A DNA stretch of 64,000 nucleotides, from contig CM072810.1 of assembly GCA_037013495.1 (NCBI GenBank), positions 51,942,843 to 52,006,842 on the forward strand. The letters are read 5' to 3'. A program made the position numbers and the translations under genes. The notes under the pieces are model-generated. The model was given only the letters and a program-made list of their open reading frames with translations. It searched no databases and was not told the origin of the DNA. Below are positions 25,646-40,438 of the stretch, piece after piece. Each line of letters starts with the position of its first letter. Positions within the stretch are counted from its first letter, which is position 1. This stretch comes from Hippophae tibetana (taxonomy: Eukaryota; Streptophyta; Magnoliopsida; Rosales; Elaeagnaceae).

Positions 25646-28198
25646 ATAACAACGAACCGAGGGATGGTACTTACCTCGGTTGCATCATTCCGTCTCTTGT
25701 AAGCGAACTTTACCTCGAACTTGTGCTTTTATGGGACACAAACCTGAGATCATGTTTTGATACCAAACATAGGAAAATAGCTAATCCTTCCTTCCAAAAG
25801 CTTAAGCTTTCAATACGGGACGCTTGAACTGTCACCCTTAATCCTCGTTCAAAACTCACAACAAGTCACGAGGATGTTACCCCCCCGTGCACGACACAAG
25901 TCATTCTAAATGACACTCGGAAACAACAAGGAAAGGTTACCCACAACAACGAACCCAGGGATGGTACTTACCTCGGTTGCATCATTCCGTCTCTTGTAAG
26001 CAAACTTCACCTCTAAGTTGTGCTTTTATGGGATACAAATCGTAGATCATGTTTTGATACCAAACATAGGAAAATAGCTAATCCTTCCTTCCTAAAGCTT
26101 AAGCTTTCAATACGGGACGCTTGAGCTGTCACCCTTAATCCTCGTTCAAAGCTCACACCAAGTCACGAGGATGTTACCCCCCATGCACGACACAAGTCAT
26201 TCTAAATGACACTTGAAAACAACATAGAAAGGTTCCCCACAACAACAAACCCAGGGATGGTACTTACCTCGGTTGCATCATTCCGTCTCTTGTAAGCGAA
26301 CTTCACCTCGAACTTGTGCTTTTATGGGATACAAATTCGTAGATCATGTTTTGATACCAAATATAGGAAAATAGCTAATCCTTCCTTCCTAAAGCTTAAG
26401 CTTTCAAGACGGGACGCTTGAACTGTCACCCTTAATCCTCGTTCAAAACTCACACCAAGTCACGAGGATGTTACCCCCCATGCACGACACAAGTCATTCT
26501 AAATGACACTTGGAAACAACATAGAAAGGTTACCCACAACAACGAACGCAGGGATGGTTCTTACCTCGGTTGCATCATTCCGTCTCTTGTAAGCGAACTT
26601 CACCTCGAACTTGTGCTTTTATGGGATACAAATTCGGAGATCATGTTTTGATACTAAACATAGGAAAATAGCTAATCCTTCCTTCCTAAAGCTTAAGCTT
26701 TCAATACGGGACGCATGAACTGTCAACCTTAATCCTCGTTCAAAGCTCACAACAAGTCACGAGGATGTTACCCCCCCGTGCACGACACAAGTCATTCTAA
26801 ATGACACTCGGAAACAACAAGGAAAGGTTACCCACAACAACGAACCCAGGGATGGTACTTACCTCGGTTGCATCATTCCGTCTCTTGTAAGCGAACTTCA
26901 CATCGAACTTGTGCTTTTATGGGACACAAACCTGAGATCATGTTTTGATACCAAACATAGGAAAATAGCTAATCCTTCCTTCCTAAAGCATAAGCTTTCA
27001 ATACGGGACGCTTGAACTGCCACCCTTAATCCCCGTTCAGAGCTCACAACAAGTCACGAGGATGTTACCCCCCCGTGCCCGACACAAGTCATTCTAAATG
27101 ACACTCGGAAACAACAAGGAAAGGTTACCCACAACAACGAACCCAGGGATGGTACTTACCACGGTTGCATCATTCCGTCTCTTGTAAGCAAACTTCACCT
27201 CTAAGTTGTGCTTTTATGGGATACAAATCGGAGATCATGTTTTGATACCAAACATAGGAAAATAGCTAATCCGTCCTTCCTAAAGCTTAAGCTTTCAATA
27301 CGGGACGCTTGAACTGTCACCCTTAATCCTCGTTCAAAGCTCACAACAAGTCACGAGGATGTTACCCCCCCGTGCACGACACAAGTCATTCTAAATGACA
27401 CTTGGAAACAACAAGGAAAGGTTACCCATAACAACGAACCCAGGGATGGTACTTACCTCGGTTGCATCATTCCGTCTCTTGTAAGCGAACTTTACCTCGA
27501 ACTTGTGCTTTTATGGGACACAAACCTGAGATCATGTTTTGATACCACACATAGGAAAATAGCTAATCCTTCCTTCCAAAAGCTTAAGCTTTCAATACGG
27601 GACGCTTGAACTGTCACCCTTCATCCTCGTTCAAAACTCACACCAAGTCACAAGGATGTTACCCCCCATGCACGACACAAGTCATTCTAAATGACACTTG
27701 GAAACAACATAGAAAGGTTACCCACAACAACGAACCCAGGGATGGTTCTTACCTCGGTTGCATCATTCCGTCTTCTGTAAGCAAATTTCACCTCTAACTT
27801 GTGCTTTTATGGGATACAAATCGGAGATCATATTTTGATACCAAACATAGGAAAATAGTTAATCCTTCCTTCCTAAAGCTTAAGCTTTCCATACGGGACG
27901 CTTGAACTGTCACCCTTAATCCTCGTTCAAAGATCACAACAAGTCACGAGGTTGTTACCCCCCGTGCACGACACAAGTCATTCTAAATGACACTTGGAAA
28001 CAACATAGAAAGGTTCCCCACAACAACAAACCCAGGGATGGTACTTACCTCGGTTGCATCATTCCGTCTCTTCTAAGCGAACTTCACCTCGAACTTGTGC
28101 TTTTATGGGATACAAATTCGGAGATCATGTTTTGATACCAAATATAGGAAAATAGCTAATCCTTCCTTCCTAAAGCTTAAGCTTTCAATACGGGACGC
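25646..28198 (+). repeat. Mixed satellite subarray (D, G, H, I, B, C, D, E, A)
   Basis: Monomers start near 25825 (AAAACTCACAACAAG then G), 26122 (H), 26420 (I), 26717 (B), 27012 (C, with CAGAGCTC and GTGCCCG), 27309 (D), 27606 (E) and 27902 (A). The C monomer at 27012 shares its two rare variants with the one at 29979, 2967 bp on, so a 10-monomer spacing reappears here. There is no other content. Confidence 0.8.
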
Positions 28199-31100
28199 TT
28201 GAACTGTCACCCTTAATCCTCGTTCAAAGCTCACAACAAGTCACGAGGATGTTACCCCCTCGTGCACGACACAAGTCATTCTAAATGACACTCGGAAACA
28301 ACAAGGAAAGGTTACCCACAACAACGAACCCAGGGATGGTACTTACCTCGGTTGCATCATTCCGTCTCTTGTAAGCAAACTTCACCTCTAAGTTGTGCTT
28401 TTATGGGATACAAATCGTAGATCATGTTTTGATACCAAACATAGGAAAATAGCTAATCCTTCTTTCCTAAAGCGTAAGCTTTCAATACGGGACGCTTGAA
28501 CTGCCACCGTTAATTTCCGTTCAAAGCTCACAACAAGTCACGAGGATGTTACCCCCCTTGCACGACACAAGTCATTCTAAATGACACTTGGAAACAACAA
28601 AGAAAGGTTACCCATAACAACGAACCGAGGGATGGTACTTACCTCGGTTGCATCATTCCGTCTCTTGTAAGCAAACTTTACCTCGAACTTGTGCTTTTAT
28701 GGGATACAAACCTGAGATCATGTTTTGATACCAAACATTGGAAAATAGCTAATCCTTCCTTCCAAAAGCTTAAGCTTTCAATACGGGACGCTTGAACTGT
28801 CACCCTTAATCCTCGTTCAAAACTCACACCAAGTCACGAGGATGTTACCCCCCATGCACGACACAAGTCATTCTAAATGACACTTGGAAACAACATAGAA
28901 AGGTTACCCACAACAACGAACCCAGGGATGGTTCTTACCTCGGTTGCATCATTCCGTCTCTTGTAAGTGAACTTCACCTCGAACTTGTGCTTTTATGGGA
29001 TACAAATTCGGAGATCATGTTTTGATACTAAACATAGGAAAATAGCTAATCCTTCCTTCCTAAAGCTTAAGCTTTCAATACGGGACGCATGAACTGTCAA
29101 CTTTAATCCTCGTTCAAAGCTCACAACAAGTCACGAGGATGTTACCCCCCCGTGCACGACACAAGTCATTCTAAATGACACTCGGAAACAACAAGGAAAG
29201 GTTACCCACAGCAACGAACCCAGGGATGGTACTTACCTCGGTTGCATCATTCCGTCTCTTGTAAGCGAACTTCACATCGAACTTGTGCTTTTATGGGACA
29301 CAAACCTGAGATCATGTTTTGATACCAAACATAGGAAAATAGCTAATCCTTCCTTCCTAAAGCGTAAGCTTTCAATACGGCACGCTTGAACTGCCACTCT
29401 TAATCCCCGTTCAAAGCTCACAACAAGTCACGAGGATGTTACCCCCCTTGCACGACACAAGTCATTCTAAATGACACTTGGAAACAACAAAGAAAGGTTA
29501 CCCACAACAACGAACCCAGGGATGGTACCTACCTCGGTTTCATCATTCCATCTCCTGTAAGCGAACTTCACCTCTAAGTTTTGCTTTTATGGGATACAAA
29601 TCGGATATCATGTTTTGATACCAAACATAGGAAAATAGCTAATCCTTCCTTCCTAAAGCTTAAGCTTTCAATACGGGACGCTTGAATTGTCACCCTTAAT
29701 CCTCGTTCAAAGCTCACAAAAAGTCACGAGGATGTTACCCCCCCGTGCACGACACAAGTCATTCTAAATGACACTCGGAAACAACAAGGAAAGGTTACCC
29801 ACAACAACGAACCCAGGGATGGTACTTACCTCGGTTGCATCATTCCGTCTCTTGTAAGCGAACTTCACATCGAACTTGTGCTTTTATGGGACACAAACCT
29901 GAGATCATGTTTTGATACCAAACATAGGAAAATAGCTAATCCTTCCTTCCTAAAGCGTAAGCTTTCAATACGGGACGCTTGAACTGCCACCCTTAATCCC
30001 CGTTCAGAGCTCACAACAAGTCACGAGGATGTTACCCCCCCGTGCCCGACACAAGTCATTCTAAATGACACTCGGAAACAACAAGGAAAGGTTACCCACA
30101 ACAACGAACCCAGGGATGGTACTTACCACGGTTGCATCATTCCGTCTCTTGTAAGCAAACTTCACCTCTAAGTTGTGCTTTTATGGGATACAAATCGGAG
30201 ATCATGTTTTGATACCAAACATAGGAAAATAGCTAATCCGTCCTTCCTAAAGCTTAAGCTTTCAATACGGGACGCTTGAACTGTCACCCTTAATCCTCGT
30301 TCAAAGCTCACAACAAGTCACGAGGATGTTACCCCCTCGTGCACGACACAAGTCATTCTAAATGACACTCGGAAACAACAAGGAAAGGTTACCCACAACA
30401 ACGAACCCAGGGATGGTACTTACCTCGGTTGCATCATTCCGTCTCTTGTAAGCAAACTTCACCTCTAAGTTGTGCTTTTATGGGATACAAATCGTAGATC
30501 ATGTTTTGATACCAAACATAGGAAAATAGCTAATCCTTCTTTCCTAAAGCGTAAGCTTTCAATACGGGACGCTTGAACTGCCACCCTTAATTTCCGTTCA
30601 AAGCTCACAACAAGTCACGAGGATGTTACCCCCCATGCACGACACAAGTCATTCTAAATGACACTTGGAAACAACATAGAAAGGTTACCCACAACAACGA
30701 ACCCAGGGATGGTTCTTACCTCGGTTGCATCATTCCGTCTCTTGTAAGCGAACTTCACCTCGAACTTGTGCTTTTATGGGATACAAATTCGGAGATCATG
30801 TTTTGATACTAAACATAGGAAAATAGCTAATCCTTCCTTCCTAAAGCTTAAGCTTTCAATACGGGACGCATGAACTGTCAACTTTAATCCTCGTTCAAAG
30901 CTCACAACAAGTCACGAGGATGTTACCCCCCCGTGCACGACACAAGTCATTCTAAATGACACTCGGAAACAACAAGGAAAGGTTACCCACAGCAACGAAC
31001 CCAGGGATGGTACTTACCTCGGTTGCATCATTCCGTCTCTTGTAAGCGAACTTCACATCGAACTTGTGCTTTTATGGGACACAAACCTGAGATCATGTTT

Positions 31101-31759
31101 TGATACCAAACATAGGAAAATAGCTAATCCTTCCTTCCTAAAGCGTAAGCTTTCAATACGGCACGCTTGAACTGCCACTCTTAATCCCCGTTCAAAGCTC
31201 ACAACAAGTCACGAGGATGTTACCCCCCTTGCACGACACAAGTCATTCTAAATGACACTTGGAAACAACAAAGAAAGGTTACCCACAACAACGAACCCAG
31301 GGATGGTACCTACCTCGGTTTCATCATTCCATCTCCTGTAAGCGAACTTCACCTCTAAGTTTTGCTTTTATGGGATACAAATCGGATATCATGTTTTGAT
31401 ACCAAACATAGGAAAATAGCTAATCCTTCCTTCCTAAAGCTTAAGCTTTCAATACGGGACGCTTGAATTGTCACCCTTAATCCTCGTTCAAAGCTCACAA
31501 CAAGTCACGAGGATATTACCCCCCCGTGCACGACACAAGTCATTCTAAATGACACTCGGAAACAACAAGGAAAGGTTACCCACAACAACGAACCCAGGGA
31601 TGGTACTTACCTCGGTTGCATCATTCCGTCTCTTGTAAGCGAACTTCACATCGAACTTGTGCTTTTATGGGACACAAACCTGAGATCATGTTTTGATACC
31701 AAACATAGGAAAATAGCTAATCCTTCCTTCCTAAAGCGTAAGCTTTCAATACGGGACGC
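28199..31759 (+). repeat. G to N blocks in tandem, M type appears
   Basis: Unit 1 is G 28199, C/D 28496, I 28792, B 29088, M 29386, N 29682, C 29979. Unit 2 is G 30276, C/I 30573, B 30870, M 31167, N 31463. Shared rare variants are CCCCCTCGTGCACG in G, TTAATTTCCG in the second monomer, CTTTAATCC and CAGCAACG in B, GGCACGC before M, and TTTTGCTTTTATGG in M. M (GGTACCTACC, TCGGTTTCATC, AATCGGATATCATG) is first seen here. Confidence 0.82.
30573..30869 (+). repeat. Chimeric C/I monomer marking loss of one monomer
   Basis: It begins like the monomer at 28496 (CTGCCACCC then TTAATTTCCG) and ends like the next one at 28792 (ACCCCCCATGCACG, GGTTCTTACC, GATACTAAACATAGG, then ATGAACTG). Upstream of it the offset to unit 1 is 2077 bp; downstream it is 1781-1782 bp. 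The difference is one monomer, so exactly one was lost by an in-register exchange between neighbours, or gained in the other unit. Confidence 0.8.
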
Positions 31760-34700
31760 TTGAACTGTCACCCTTCATCCTCGTTCAAAACTCACACCAA
31801 GTCACGAGGATGTTACCCCCCATGCACGACACAAGTCATTCTAAATGACACTTGGAAACAACATAGAAAGGTTACCCACAACAACGAACCCAGGGATGGT
31901 TCTTACCTCGATTGCATCATTCCGTCTCCTGTAAGCAAATTTCACCTCTAACTTGTGCTTTTATGGGATACAAATCGGAGATCATATTTTGATACCAAAC
32001 ATAGGAAAATAGTTAATCCTTCCTTCCTAAAGCTTAAGCTTTCCATACGGGACGCTTGAACTGTCACCCTTAATCCTCGTTCAAAGATCACAACAAGTCA
32101 CGAGGTTGTTACCCCCCGTGCACGACACAAGTCATTCTAAATGACACTTGGAAACAACATAGAAAGGTTCCCCACAACAACAAACCCAGGGATGGTACTT
32201 ACCTCGGTTGCATCATTCCGTCTCTTGTAAGCGAACTTCACCTCGAACTTGTGCTTTTATGGGATACAAATTCGGAGATCATGTTTTGATACCAAATATA
32301 GGAAAATAGCTAATCCTTCCTTCCTAAAGCTTAAGCTTTCAATACGGGATGCTTGAACTGTCACCCTTAATCCTCGTTCAAAGCTCACAACAAGTCACGA
32401 GGATGTTACCCCCCCGTGCACGACACAAGTCATTCTAAATGACACTCGGAAACAACAAGGAAAGGTTACCCACAACAACGAACCCAGGGATGGTACTTAC
32501 CTCGGTTGCATCATTCCGTCTCTTGTCAGCAAACTTCACCTCTAAGTTGTGCTTTTATGGGATACAAATCGTAGATCATGTTTTGATACCAAACATAGGA
32601 AAATAGCTAATCCTTCTTTCCTAAAGCTTAAGCTTTCAATACGGGACGCTTGAACTGTCACCCTTAATCCTCGTTCAAAACTCACACCAAGTCACGAGGA
32701 TGTTACCCCCCATGCACGACACAAGTCATTCTAAATGACACTTGGAAACAACAAAGAAAGGTTACCCATAACAACGAACCGAGGGATGGTACATACCTCG
32801 GTTGCATCATTCCGTCTCTTGTAAGCGAACTTTACCTCGAACTTGTGCTTTTATGGGACACAAACCTGAGATCATGTTTTGATACCAAACATAGGAAAAT
32901 AGCTAATCCTTCCTTCCAAAAGCTTAAGCTTTCAATACGGGACGCTTGAACTGTCACCCTTAATCCTCGTTCAAAACTCACACCAAGTCACGAGGATGTT
33001 ACCCCCCATGCACGACACAAGTCATTCTAAATGACACTTGGAAACAACATAGAAAGGTTACCCACAACAACGAACCCAGGGATGGTACTTACCTCGGTTG
33101 CATCATTCCGTCTCTTGTAAGCGAACTTCACATCGAACTTGTGCTTTTATGGGACACAAACCTGAGATCATGTTTTGATACCAAACATAGGAAAATAGCT
33201 AATCCTTCCTTCCTAAAGCGTAAGCTTTCAATACGGCACGCTTGAACTGCCACTCTTAATCCCCGTTCAAAGCTCACAACAAGTCACGAGGATGTTACCC
33301 CCCTTGCACGACACAAGTCATTCTAAATGACACTTGGAAACAACAAAGAAAGGTTACCCACAACAACGAACCCAGGGATGGTACCTACCTCGGTTTCATC
33401 ATTCCATCTCCTGTAAGCGAACTTCACCTCTAAGTTGTGCTTTTATGGGATACAAATCGGATATCATGTTTTGATACCAAACATAGGAAAATAGCTAATC
33501 CTTCCTTCCTAAAGCTTAAGCTTTCAATACGGGACGCTTGAATTGTCACCCTTAATCCTCGTTCAAAGCTCACAACAAGTCACGAGGATGTTACCCCCCC
33601 GTGCACGACACAAGTCATTCTAAATGACACTCGGAAACAACAAGGAAAGGTTACCCACAACAACGAACCCAGGGATGGTACTTACCTCGGTTGCATCATT
33701 CCGTCTCTTGTAAGCAAACTTTACCTCTAAGTTGTGCTTTTATGGGATACAAATCGTAGATCATGTTTTGATACCAAACATAGGAAAATAGCTAATCCTT
33801 CCTTCCTAAAGCTTAAGCTTTCAATACGGGACGCTTGAACTGTCACCTTTAATCCTCGTTCAAAGCTCACAACAAGTCACGAGGATGTTACCCCCCCGTG
33901 CACGACACAAGTCATTCTAAATGACACTTGGAAACAACAAAGAAAGGTTACCCATAACAACGAAACGAGGGATGGTACTTACCTCGGTTGCATCATTCCG
34001 TCTCTTGTAAGCGAACCTTACCTCGAACTTGTGCTTTTATGGGACACAAACCTGAGATCATGTTTTGATACCAAACATAGGAAAATAGCTAATCCTTCCT
34101 TCCAAAAGCTTAAGCTTTCAATACGGGACGCTTGAACTGTCACCCTTAATCCTCGTTCAAAACTCACACCAAGTCACGAGGATGTTACCCCCCATGCACG
34201 ACACTAGTCATTCTAAATGACACTTGGAAACAACATAGAAAGGTTACCCACAACAACGAACCCAGGGATGGTTCTTACCTCGGTTGCATCATTCCGTCTC
34301 TTGTAAGCGAACTTCACCTCGAACTTGTGCTTTTATGGGATACAAATTCGGAGATCATGTTTTGATACTAAACATAGGAAAATAGCTAATCCTTCCTTCC
34401 TAAAGCTTAAGCTTTCAATACGGGACGCATGAACTGTCAACCTTAATCCTCGTTCAAAGCTCACAACAAGTCACGAGGATGTTACCCCCCCGTGCACGAC
34501 ACAAGTCATTCTAAATGACACTCGGAAACAACAAGGAAAGGTTACCCACAGCAACGAACCCAGGGATGGTACTTACCTCGGTTGCATCATTCCGTCTCTC
34601 GTAAGCGAACTTCACATCGAACTTGTGGTTTTATGGGACACAAACCTGAGATCATGTTTTGATACCAAACATAGGAAAATAGCTAATCCTTCCTTCCTAA

Positions 34701-35318
34701 AGCGTAAGCTTTCAATACGGCACGCTTGAACTGCCACTCTTAATCCCCGTTCAAAGCTCACAACAAGTCACGAGGATGTTACCCCCCTTGCACGACACAA
34801 GTCATTCTAAATGACACTTGGAAACAACAAAGAAAGGTTACCCACAACAACGAACCCAGGGATGGTACCTACCTCGGTTTCATCATTCCATCTCCTGTAA
34901 GCGAACTTCACCTCTAAGTTGTGCTTTTATGGGATACAAATCGGATATCATGTTTTGATACCAAACATAGGAAAATAGCTAATCCTTCCTTCCTAAAGCT
35001 TAAGCTTTCAATACGGGACGCTTGAATTGTCACCCTTATACCTCGTTCAAAGCTCACAACAAGTCACGAGGATGTTACCCCCCCGTGCACGACACAAGTC
35101 ATTCTAAATGACACTCGGAAAAAACAAGGAAAGGTTACCCACAACAACGAACCCAGGGATGGTACTTACCTCGGTTGCATCATTCCGTCTCTTGTAAGCA
35201 AACTTTACCTCTAAGTTGTGCTTTTATGGGATACAAATCGTAGATCATGTTTTGATACCAAACATAGGAAAATAGCTAATCCTTCCTTCCTAAAGCTTAA
35301 GCTTTCAATACGGGACGC
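31760..35318 (+). repeat. Transition subarray, last A monomer, M and N types repeat
   Basis: Monomers are E 31760, A 32056, G 32353, I/D 32650, I/B 32946, M about 33241, N/G 33537, O about 33834, I 34131, B 34428, M 34725, N/G 35021. The A monomer at 32056 is the last with GGTTCCCCACAACAACAAAC. The run ending in B or I/B, M, N/G occurs twice about 1484 bp apart and carries GGCACGC and CTGCCACTC. Private variants include CGAAACGAG near 33961 and CCTTATACC near 35034. Confidence 0.8.
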
Positions 35319-35673
35319 TTGAACTGTCACCTTTAATCCTCGTTCAAAGCTCACAACAAGTCACGAGGATGTTACCCCCCCGTGCACGACACAAGTCATT
35401 CTAAATGACACTTGGAAACAACATAGAAAGGTTACCCACAACAACAAACCCAGGGATGGATACTTACCTCGGTTGCATCATTCCGTCTCTTGTAAGCGAA
35501 CTTCACCTCAAACTTGTGCTTTTATGGGATACAAATTCGGAGATCATGTTTTGATACTAAACATAGAAAAATAGCTAATCCTTCCTTCCTAAAGCTTAAG
35601 CTTTCAATACGGGACGCATAAACTGTCAACCTTAATCCTCGTTCAAAGCTCACAACAAGTCACGAGGATGTTA

Positions 35674-35684
35674 CCCCCCCCCCC
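35674..35684 (+). repeat. Expanded C tract, 11 C
   Basis: The tract between GATGTTA and GTGCACG is 11 C, where ordinary monomers have 6 or 7. It lies in a P monomer that also carries ATAAACTG, CAACAAAAAAAGG and ACCAATAAC. Confidence 0.95.
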
Positions 35685-38600
35685 GTGCACGACACAAGTC
35701 ATTCTAAATGACACTTGGAAACAACAAAAAAAGGTTACCAATAACAACGAACCCAGGGATGGTACTTACCTCGGTTGCATCATTCCGTCTCTTGTAAGCG
35801 AACTTTACCTCGAACTTGTGCTTTTATGGGACACAAACCTGAGATCATGTTTTGATACCAAACATAGGAAAATAGCTAATCCTTCCTTCCAAAAGCTTAA
35901 GCTTTCAATACGGGACGCTTGAACTGTCACCCTTAATCCTCGTTCAAAACTCACACCAAGTCACGAGGATGTTACCCCCCATGCACGACACAAGTCATTC
36001 TAAATGACACTTGGAAACAACATAGAAAGGTTACCCACAACAACGAACCCAGGGATGGTTCTTACCTCGGTTGCATCATTCCGTCTCTTGTAAGCGAACT
36101 TCACCTCGAACTTGTGCTTTTATGGGATACAAATTCGGAGATCATGTTTTGATACTAAACATAGGAAAATAGCTAATCCTTCCTTCCTAAAGCGTAAGCT
36201 TTCAATACGGGACGCTTGAACTGCCACCCTTAATCCCCGTTCAAAGCTCACAACAAGTCACGAGGATGTTACCCCCCTTGCACGACACAAGTCATTCTAA
36301 ATGACACTTGGAAACAACAAAGAAAGGTTACCCACACCAACGAACCCAGGGATGGTACCTACCTCGGTTTCATCATTCCGTCTCCTGTAAGCGAACTTCA
36401 CCTCTAAGTTGTGCTTTTATGGGATACAAATCGGATATCATGTTTTGATACCAAACATAGGAAAATAGCTAATCCTTCCTTCCTAAAGCTTAAGCTTTCA
36501 ATACGGGACGCTTGAACTGTCACCCTTAATCCTCGTTCAAAGCTCACAACAAGTCACGAGGATGTTACCCCCCCGTGCACGACACAAGTCATTCTAAATG
36601 ACACTCGGAAACAACAAGGAAAGGTTACCCACAACAACGAACCCAGGGATGGTACTTACCTCGGTTGCATCATTTCGTCTCTTGTAAGCAAACTTTACCT
36701 CTAAGTTGTGCTTTTATGGGATACAAATCGTAGATCATGTTTTGATACCAAACATAGGAAAATAGCTAATCCTTCCTTCCGAAAGCTTAAGCTTTCAATA
36801 CGGGACGCTTGAACTGTCACCCTTAATCCTCGTTCAAAGCTCACAACAAGTCACGAGGATGTTACCCCCCCGTGCACGACACAAGTCATTCTAAATGACA
36901 CTTGGAAACAACATAGAAAGGTTACCCACAACAACAAACCCAGGGATGGATACTTACCTCGGTTGCATCATTCCGTCTCTTGTAAGCGAACTTCACCTCG
37001 AACTTGTGCTTTTATGGGATACAAATTCGGAGATCATGTTTTGATACTAAACATAGGAAAATAGCTAATCCTTCCTTCCTAAAGCTTAAGCTTTCAATAC
37101 GGGACGCATGAACTGTCAACCTTAATCCTCGTTCAAAGCTCACAACAAGTCACGAGGATGTTACCCCCCCGTGCACGACACAAGTCATTCTAAATGACAC
37201 TTGGAAACAACAAAAAAAGGTTACCCATAACAACGAACCCAGGGATGGTACTTACCTCGGTTGCATCATTCCGTCTCTTGTAAGCGAACTTTACCTCGAA
37301 CTTGTGCTTTTATGGGACACAAACCTGAGATCATGTTTTGATACCAAACATAGGAAAATAGCTAATCCTTCCTTCCAAAAGCTTAAGCTTTCAATACGGG
37401 ACGCTTGAACTGTCACCCTTAATCCTCGTTCAAAACTCACACCAAGTCACGAGGATGTTACCCCCCATGCACGACACAAGTCATTCTAAATGACACTTGG
37501 AAACAACATAGAAAGGTTACCCACAACAACGAACCCAGGGATGGTTCTTACCTCGGTTGCATCATTCCGTCTCTTGTAAGCGAACTTCACCTCGAACTTG
37601 TGCTTTTATGGGATACAAATTCGGAGATCATGTTTTGATACTAAACATAGGAAAATAGCTAATCCTTCCTTCCTAAAGCTTAAGCTTTCAATACGGGACG
37701 CATGAACTGTCAACCTTAATCCTCGTTCAAAGCTCACAATAAGTCACGAGGATGTTACCCCCCCGTGCACGACACAAGTCATTCTAAATGACACTCGGAA
37801 ACAACAAGGAAAGGTTACCCACAGCAACGAACCCAGGGATGGTACTTACCTCGGTTGCATCATTCCGTCTCTTGTAAGCGAACTTCACATCGAACTTGTG
37901 CTTTTATGGGACACAAACCTGAGATCATGTTTTGATACCAAACATAGGAAAATAGCTAATCCTTCCTTCCTAAAGCGTAAGCTTTCAATACGGCACGCTT
38001 GAACTGCCACTCTTAATCCCCGTTCAAAGCTCACAACAAGTCACGAGGATGTTACCCCCCTTGCACGACACAAGTCATTCTAAATGACACTTGGAAACAA
38101 CAAAGAAAGGTTACCCACAACAACGAACCCAGGGATGGTACCTACCTCGGTTTCATCATTCCATCTCCTGTAAGCGAACTTCACCTCTAAGTTGTGCTTT
38201 TATGGGATACAAATCGGATATCATGTTTTGATACCAAACATAGGAAAATAGCTAATCCTTCCTTCCTAAAGCTTAAGCTTTCAATACGGGACGCTTGAAT
38301 TGTCACCCTTAATCCTCGTTCAAAGCTCACAACAAGTCACGAGGATGTTACCCCCCCGTGCACGACACAAGTCATTCTAAATGACACTCGGAAACAACAA
38401 GGAAAGGTTACCCACAACAACGAACCCAGGGATGGTACTTACCTCGGTTGCATCATTCCGTCTCTTGTAAGCAAACTTTACCTCTAAGTTGTGCTTTTAT
38501 GGGATACAAATCGTAGATCATGTTTTGATACCAAACATAGGAAAATAGCTAATCCTTCCTTCCTAAAGCTTAAGCTTTCAATACGGGACGCTTGAACTGT

Positions 38601-38946
38601 CACCTTTAATCCTCGTTCAAAGCTCACAACAAGTCACGAGGATGTTACCCCCCCGTGCACGACACAAGTCATTCTAAATGACACTTGGAAACAACATAGA
38701 AAGGTTACCCACAACAACAAACCCAGGGATGGATACTTACCTCGGTTGCATCATTCCGTCTCTTGTAAGCGAACTTCACCTCGAACTTGTGCTTTTATGG
38801 GATACAAATTCGGAGATCATGTTTTGATACTAAACATAGAAAAATAGCTAATCCTTCCTTCCTAAAGCTTAAGCTTTCAATACGGGACGCATAAACTGTC
38901 AACCTTAATCCTCGTTCAAAGCTCACAACAAGTCACGAGGATGTTA

Positions 38947-38959
38947 CCCCCCCCCCCCC
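38947..38959 (+). repeat. Expanded C tract, 13 C
   Basis: It is at the same position in the next equivalent P monomer (ATAAACTG start near 38890), 11 monomers after the 11 C copy. The tract is 13 C. Confidence 0.95.
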
Positions 38960-40438
38960 GTGCACGACACAAGTCATTCTAAATGACACTTGGAAACAAC
39001 AAAAAAAGGTTACCAATAACAACGAACCCAGGGATGGTACTTACCTCGGTTGCATCATTCCGTCTCTTGTAAGCGAACTTTACCTCGAACTTGTGCTTTT
39101 ATGGGACACAAACCTGAGATCATGTTTTGATACCAAACATAGGAAAATAGCTAATCCTTCCTTCCAAAAGCTTAAGCTTTCAATACGGGACGCTTGAACT
39201 GTCACCCTTAATCCTCGTTCAAAACTCACACCAAGTCACGAGGATGTTACCCCCCATGCACGACACAAGTCATTCTAAATGACACTTGGAAACAACATAG
39301 AAAGGTTACCCACAACAACGAACCCAGGGATGGTTCTTACCTCGGTTGCATCATTCCGTCTCTTGTAAGCGAACTTCACCTCGAACTTGTGCTTTTATGG
39401 GATACAAATTCGGAGATCATGTTTTGATACTAAACATAGGAAAATAGCTAATCCTTCCTTCCTAAAGCGTAAGCTTTCAATACGGGACGCTTGAACTGCC
39501 ACCCTTAATCCCCGTTCAAAGCTCACAACAAGTCACGAGGATGTTACCCCCCTTGCACGACACAAGTCATTCTAAATGACACTTGGAAACAACAAAGAAA
39601 GGTTACCCACACCAACGAACCCAGGGATGGTACCTACCTCGGTTTCATCATTCCGTCTCCTGTAAGCGAACTTCACCTCTAAGTTGTGCTTTTATGGGAT
39701 ACAAATCGGATATCATGTTTTGATACCAAACATAGGAAAATAGCTAATCCTTCCTTCCTAAAGCTTAAGCTTTCAATACGGGACGCTTGAACTGTCACCC
39801 TTAATCCTCGTTCAAAGCTCACAACAAGTCACGAGGATGTTACCCCCCCGTGCACGACACAAGTCATTCTAAATGACACTCGGAAACAACAAGGAAAGGT
39901 TACCCACAACAACGAACCCAGGGATGGTACTTACCTCGGTTGCATCATTTCGTCTCTTGTAAGCAAACTTTACCTCTAAGTTGTGCTTTTATGGGATACA
40001 AATCGTAGATCATGTTTTGATACCAAACATAGGAAAATAGCTAATCCTTCCTTCCTAAAGCTTAAGCTTTCAATACGGGACGCTTGAACTGTCACCTTTA
40101 ATCCTCGTTCAAAGCTCACAACAAGTCACGAGGATGTTACCCCCCCGTGCACGACACAAGTCATTCTAAATGACACTTGGAAACAACATAGAAAGGTTAC
40201 CCACAACAACAAACCCAGGGATGGATACTTACCTCGGTTGCATCATTCCGTCTCTTGTAAGCGAACTTCACCTCGAACTTGTGCTTTTATGGGATACAAA
40301 TTCGGAGATCATGTTTTGATACTAAACATAGAAAAATAGCTAATCCTTCCTTCCTAAAGCTTAAGCTTTCAATACGGGACGCATAAACTGTCAACCTTAA
40401 TCCTCGTTCAAAGCTCACAACAAGTCACGAGGATGTTA

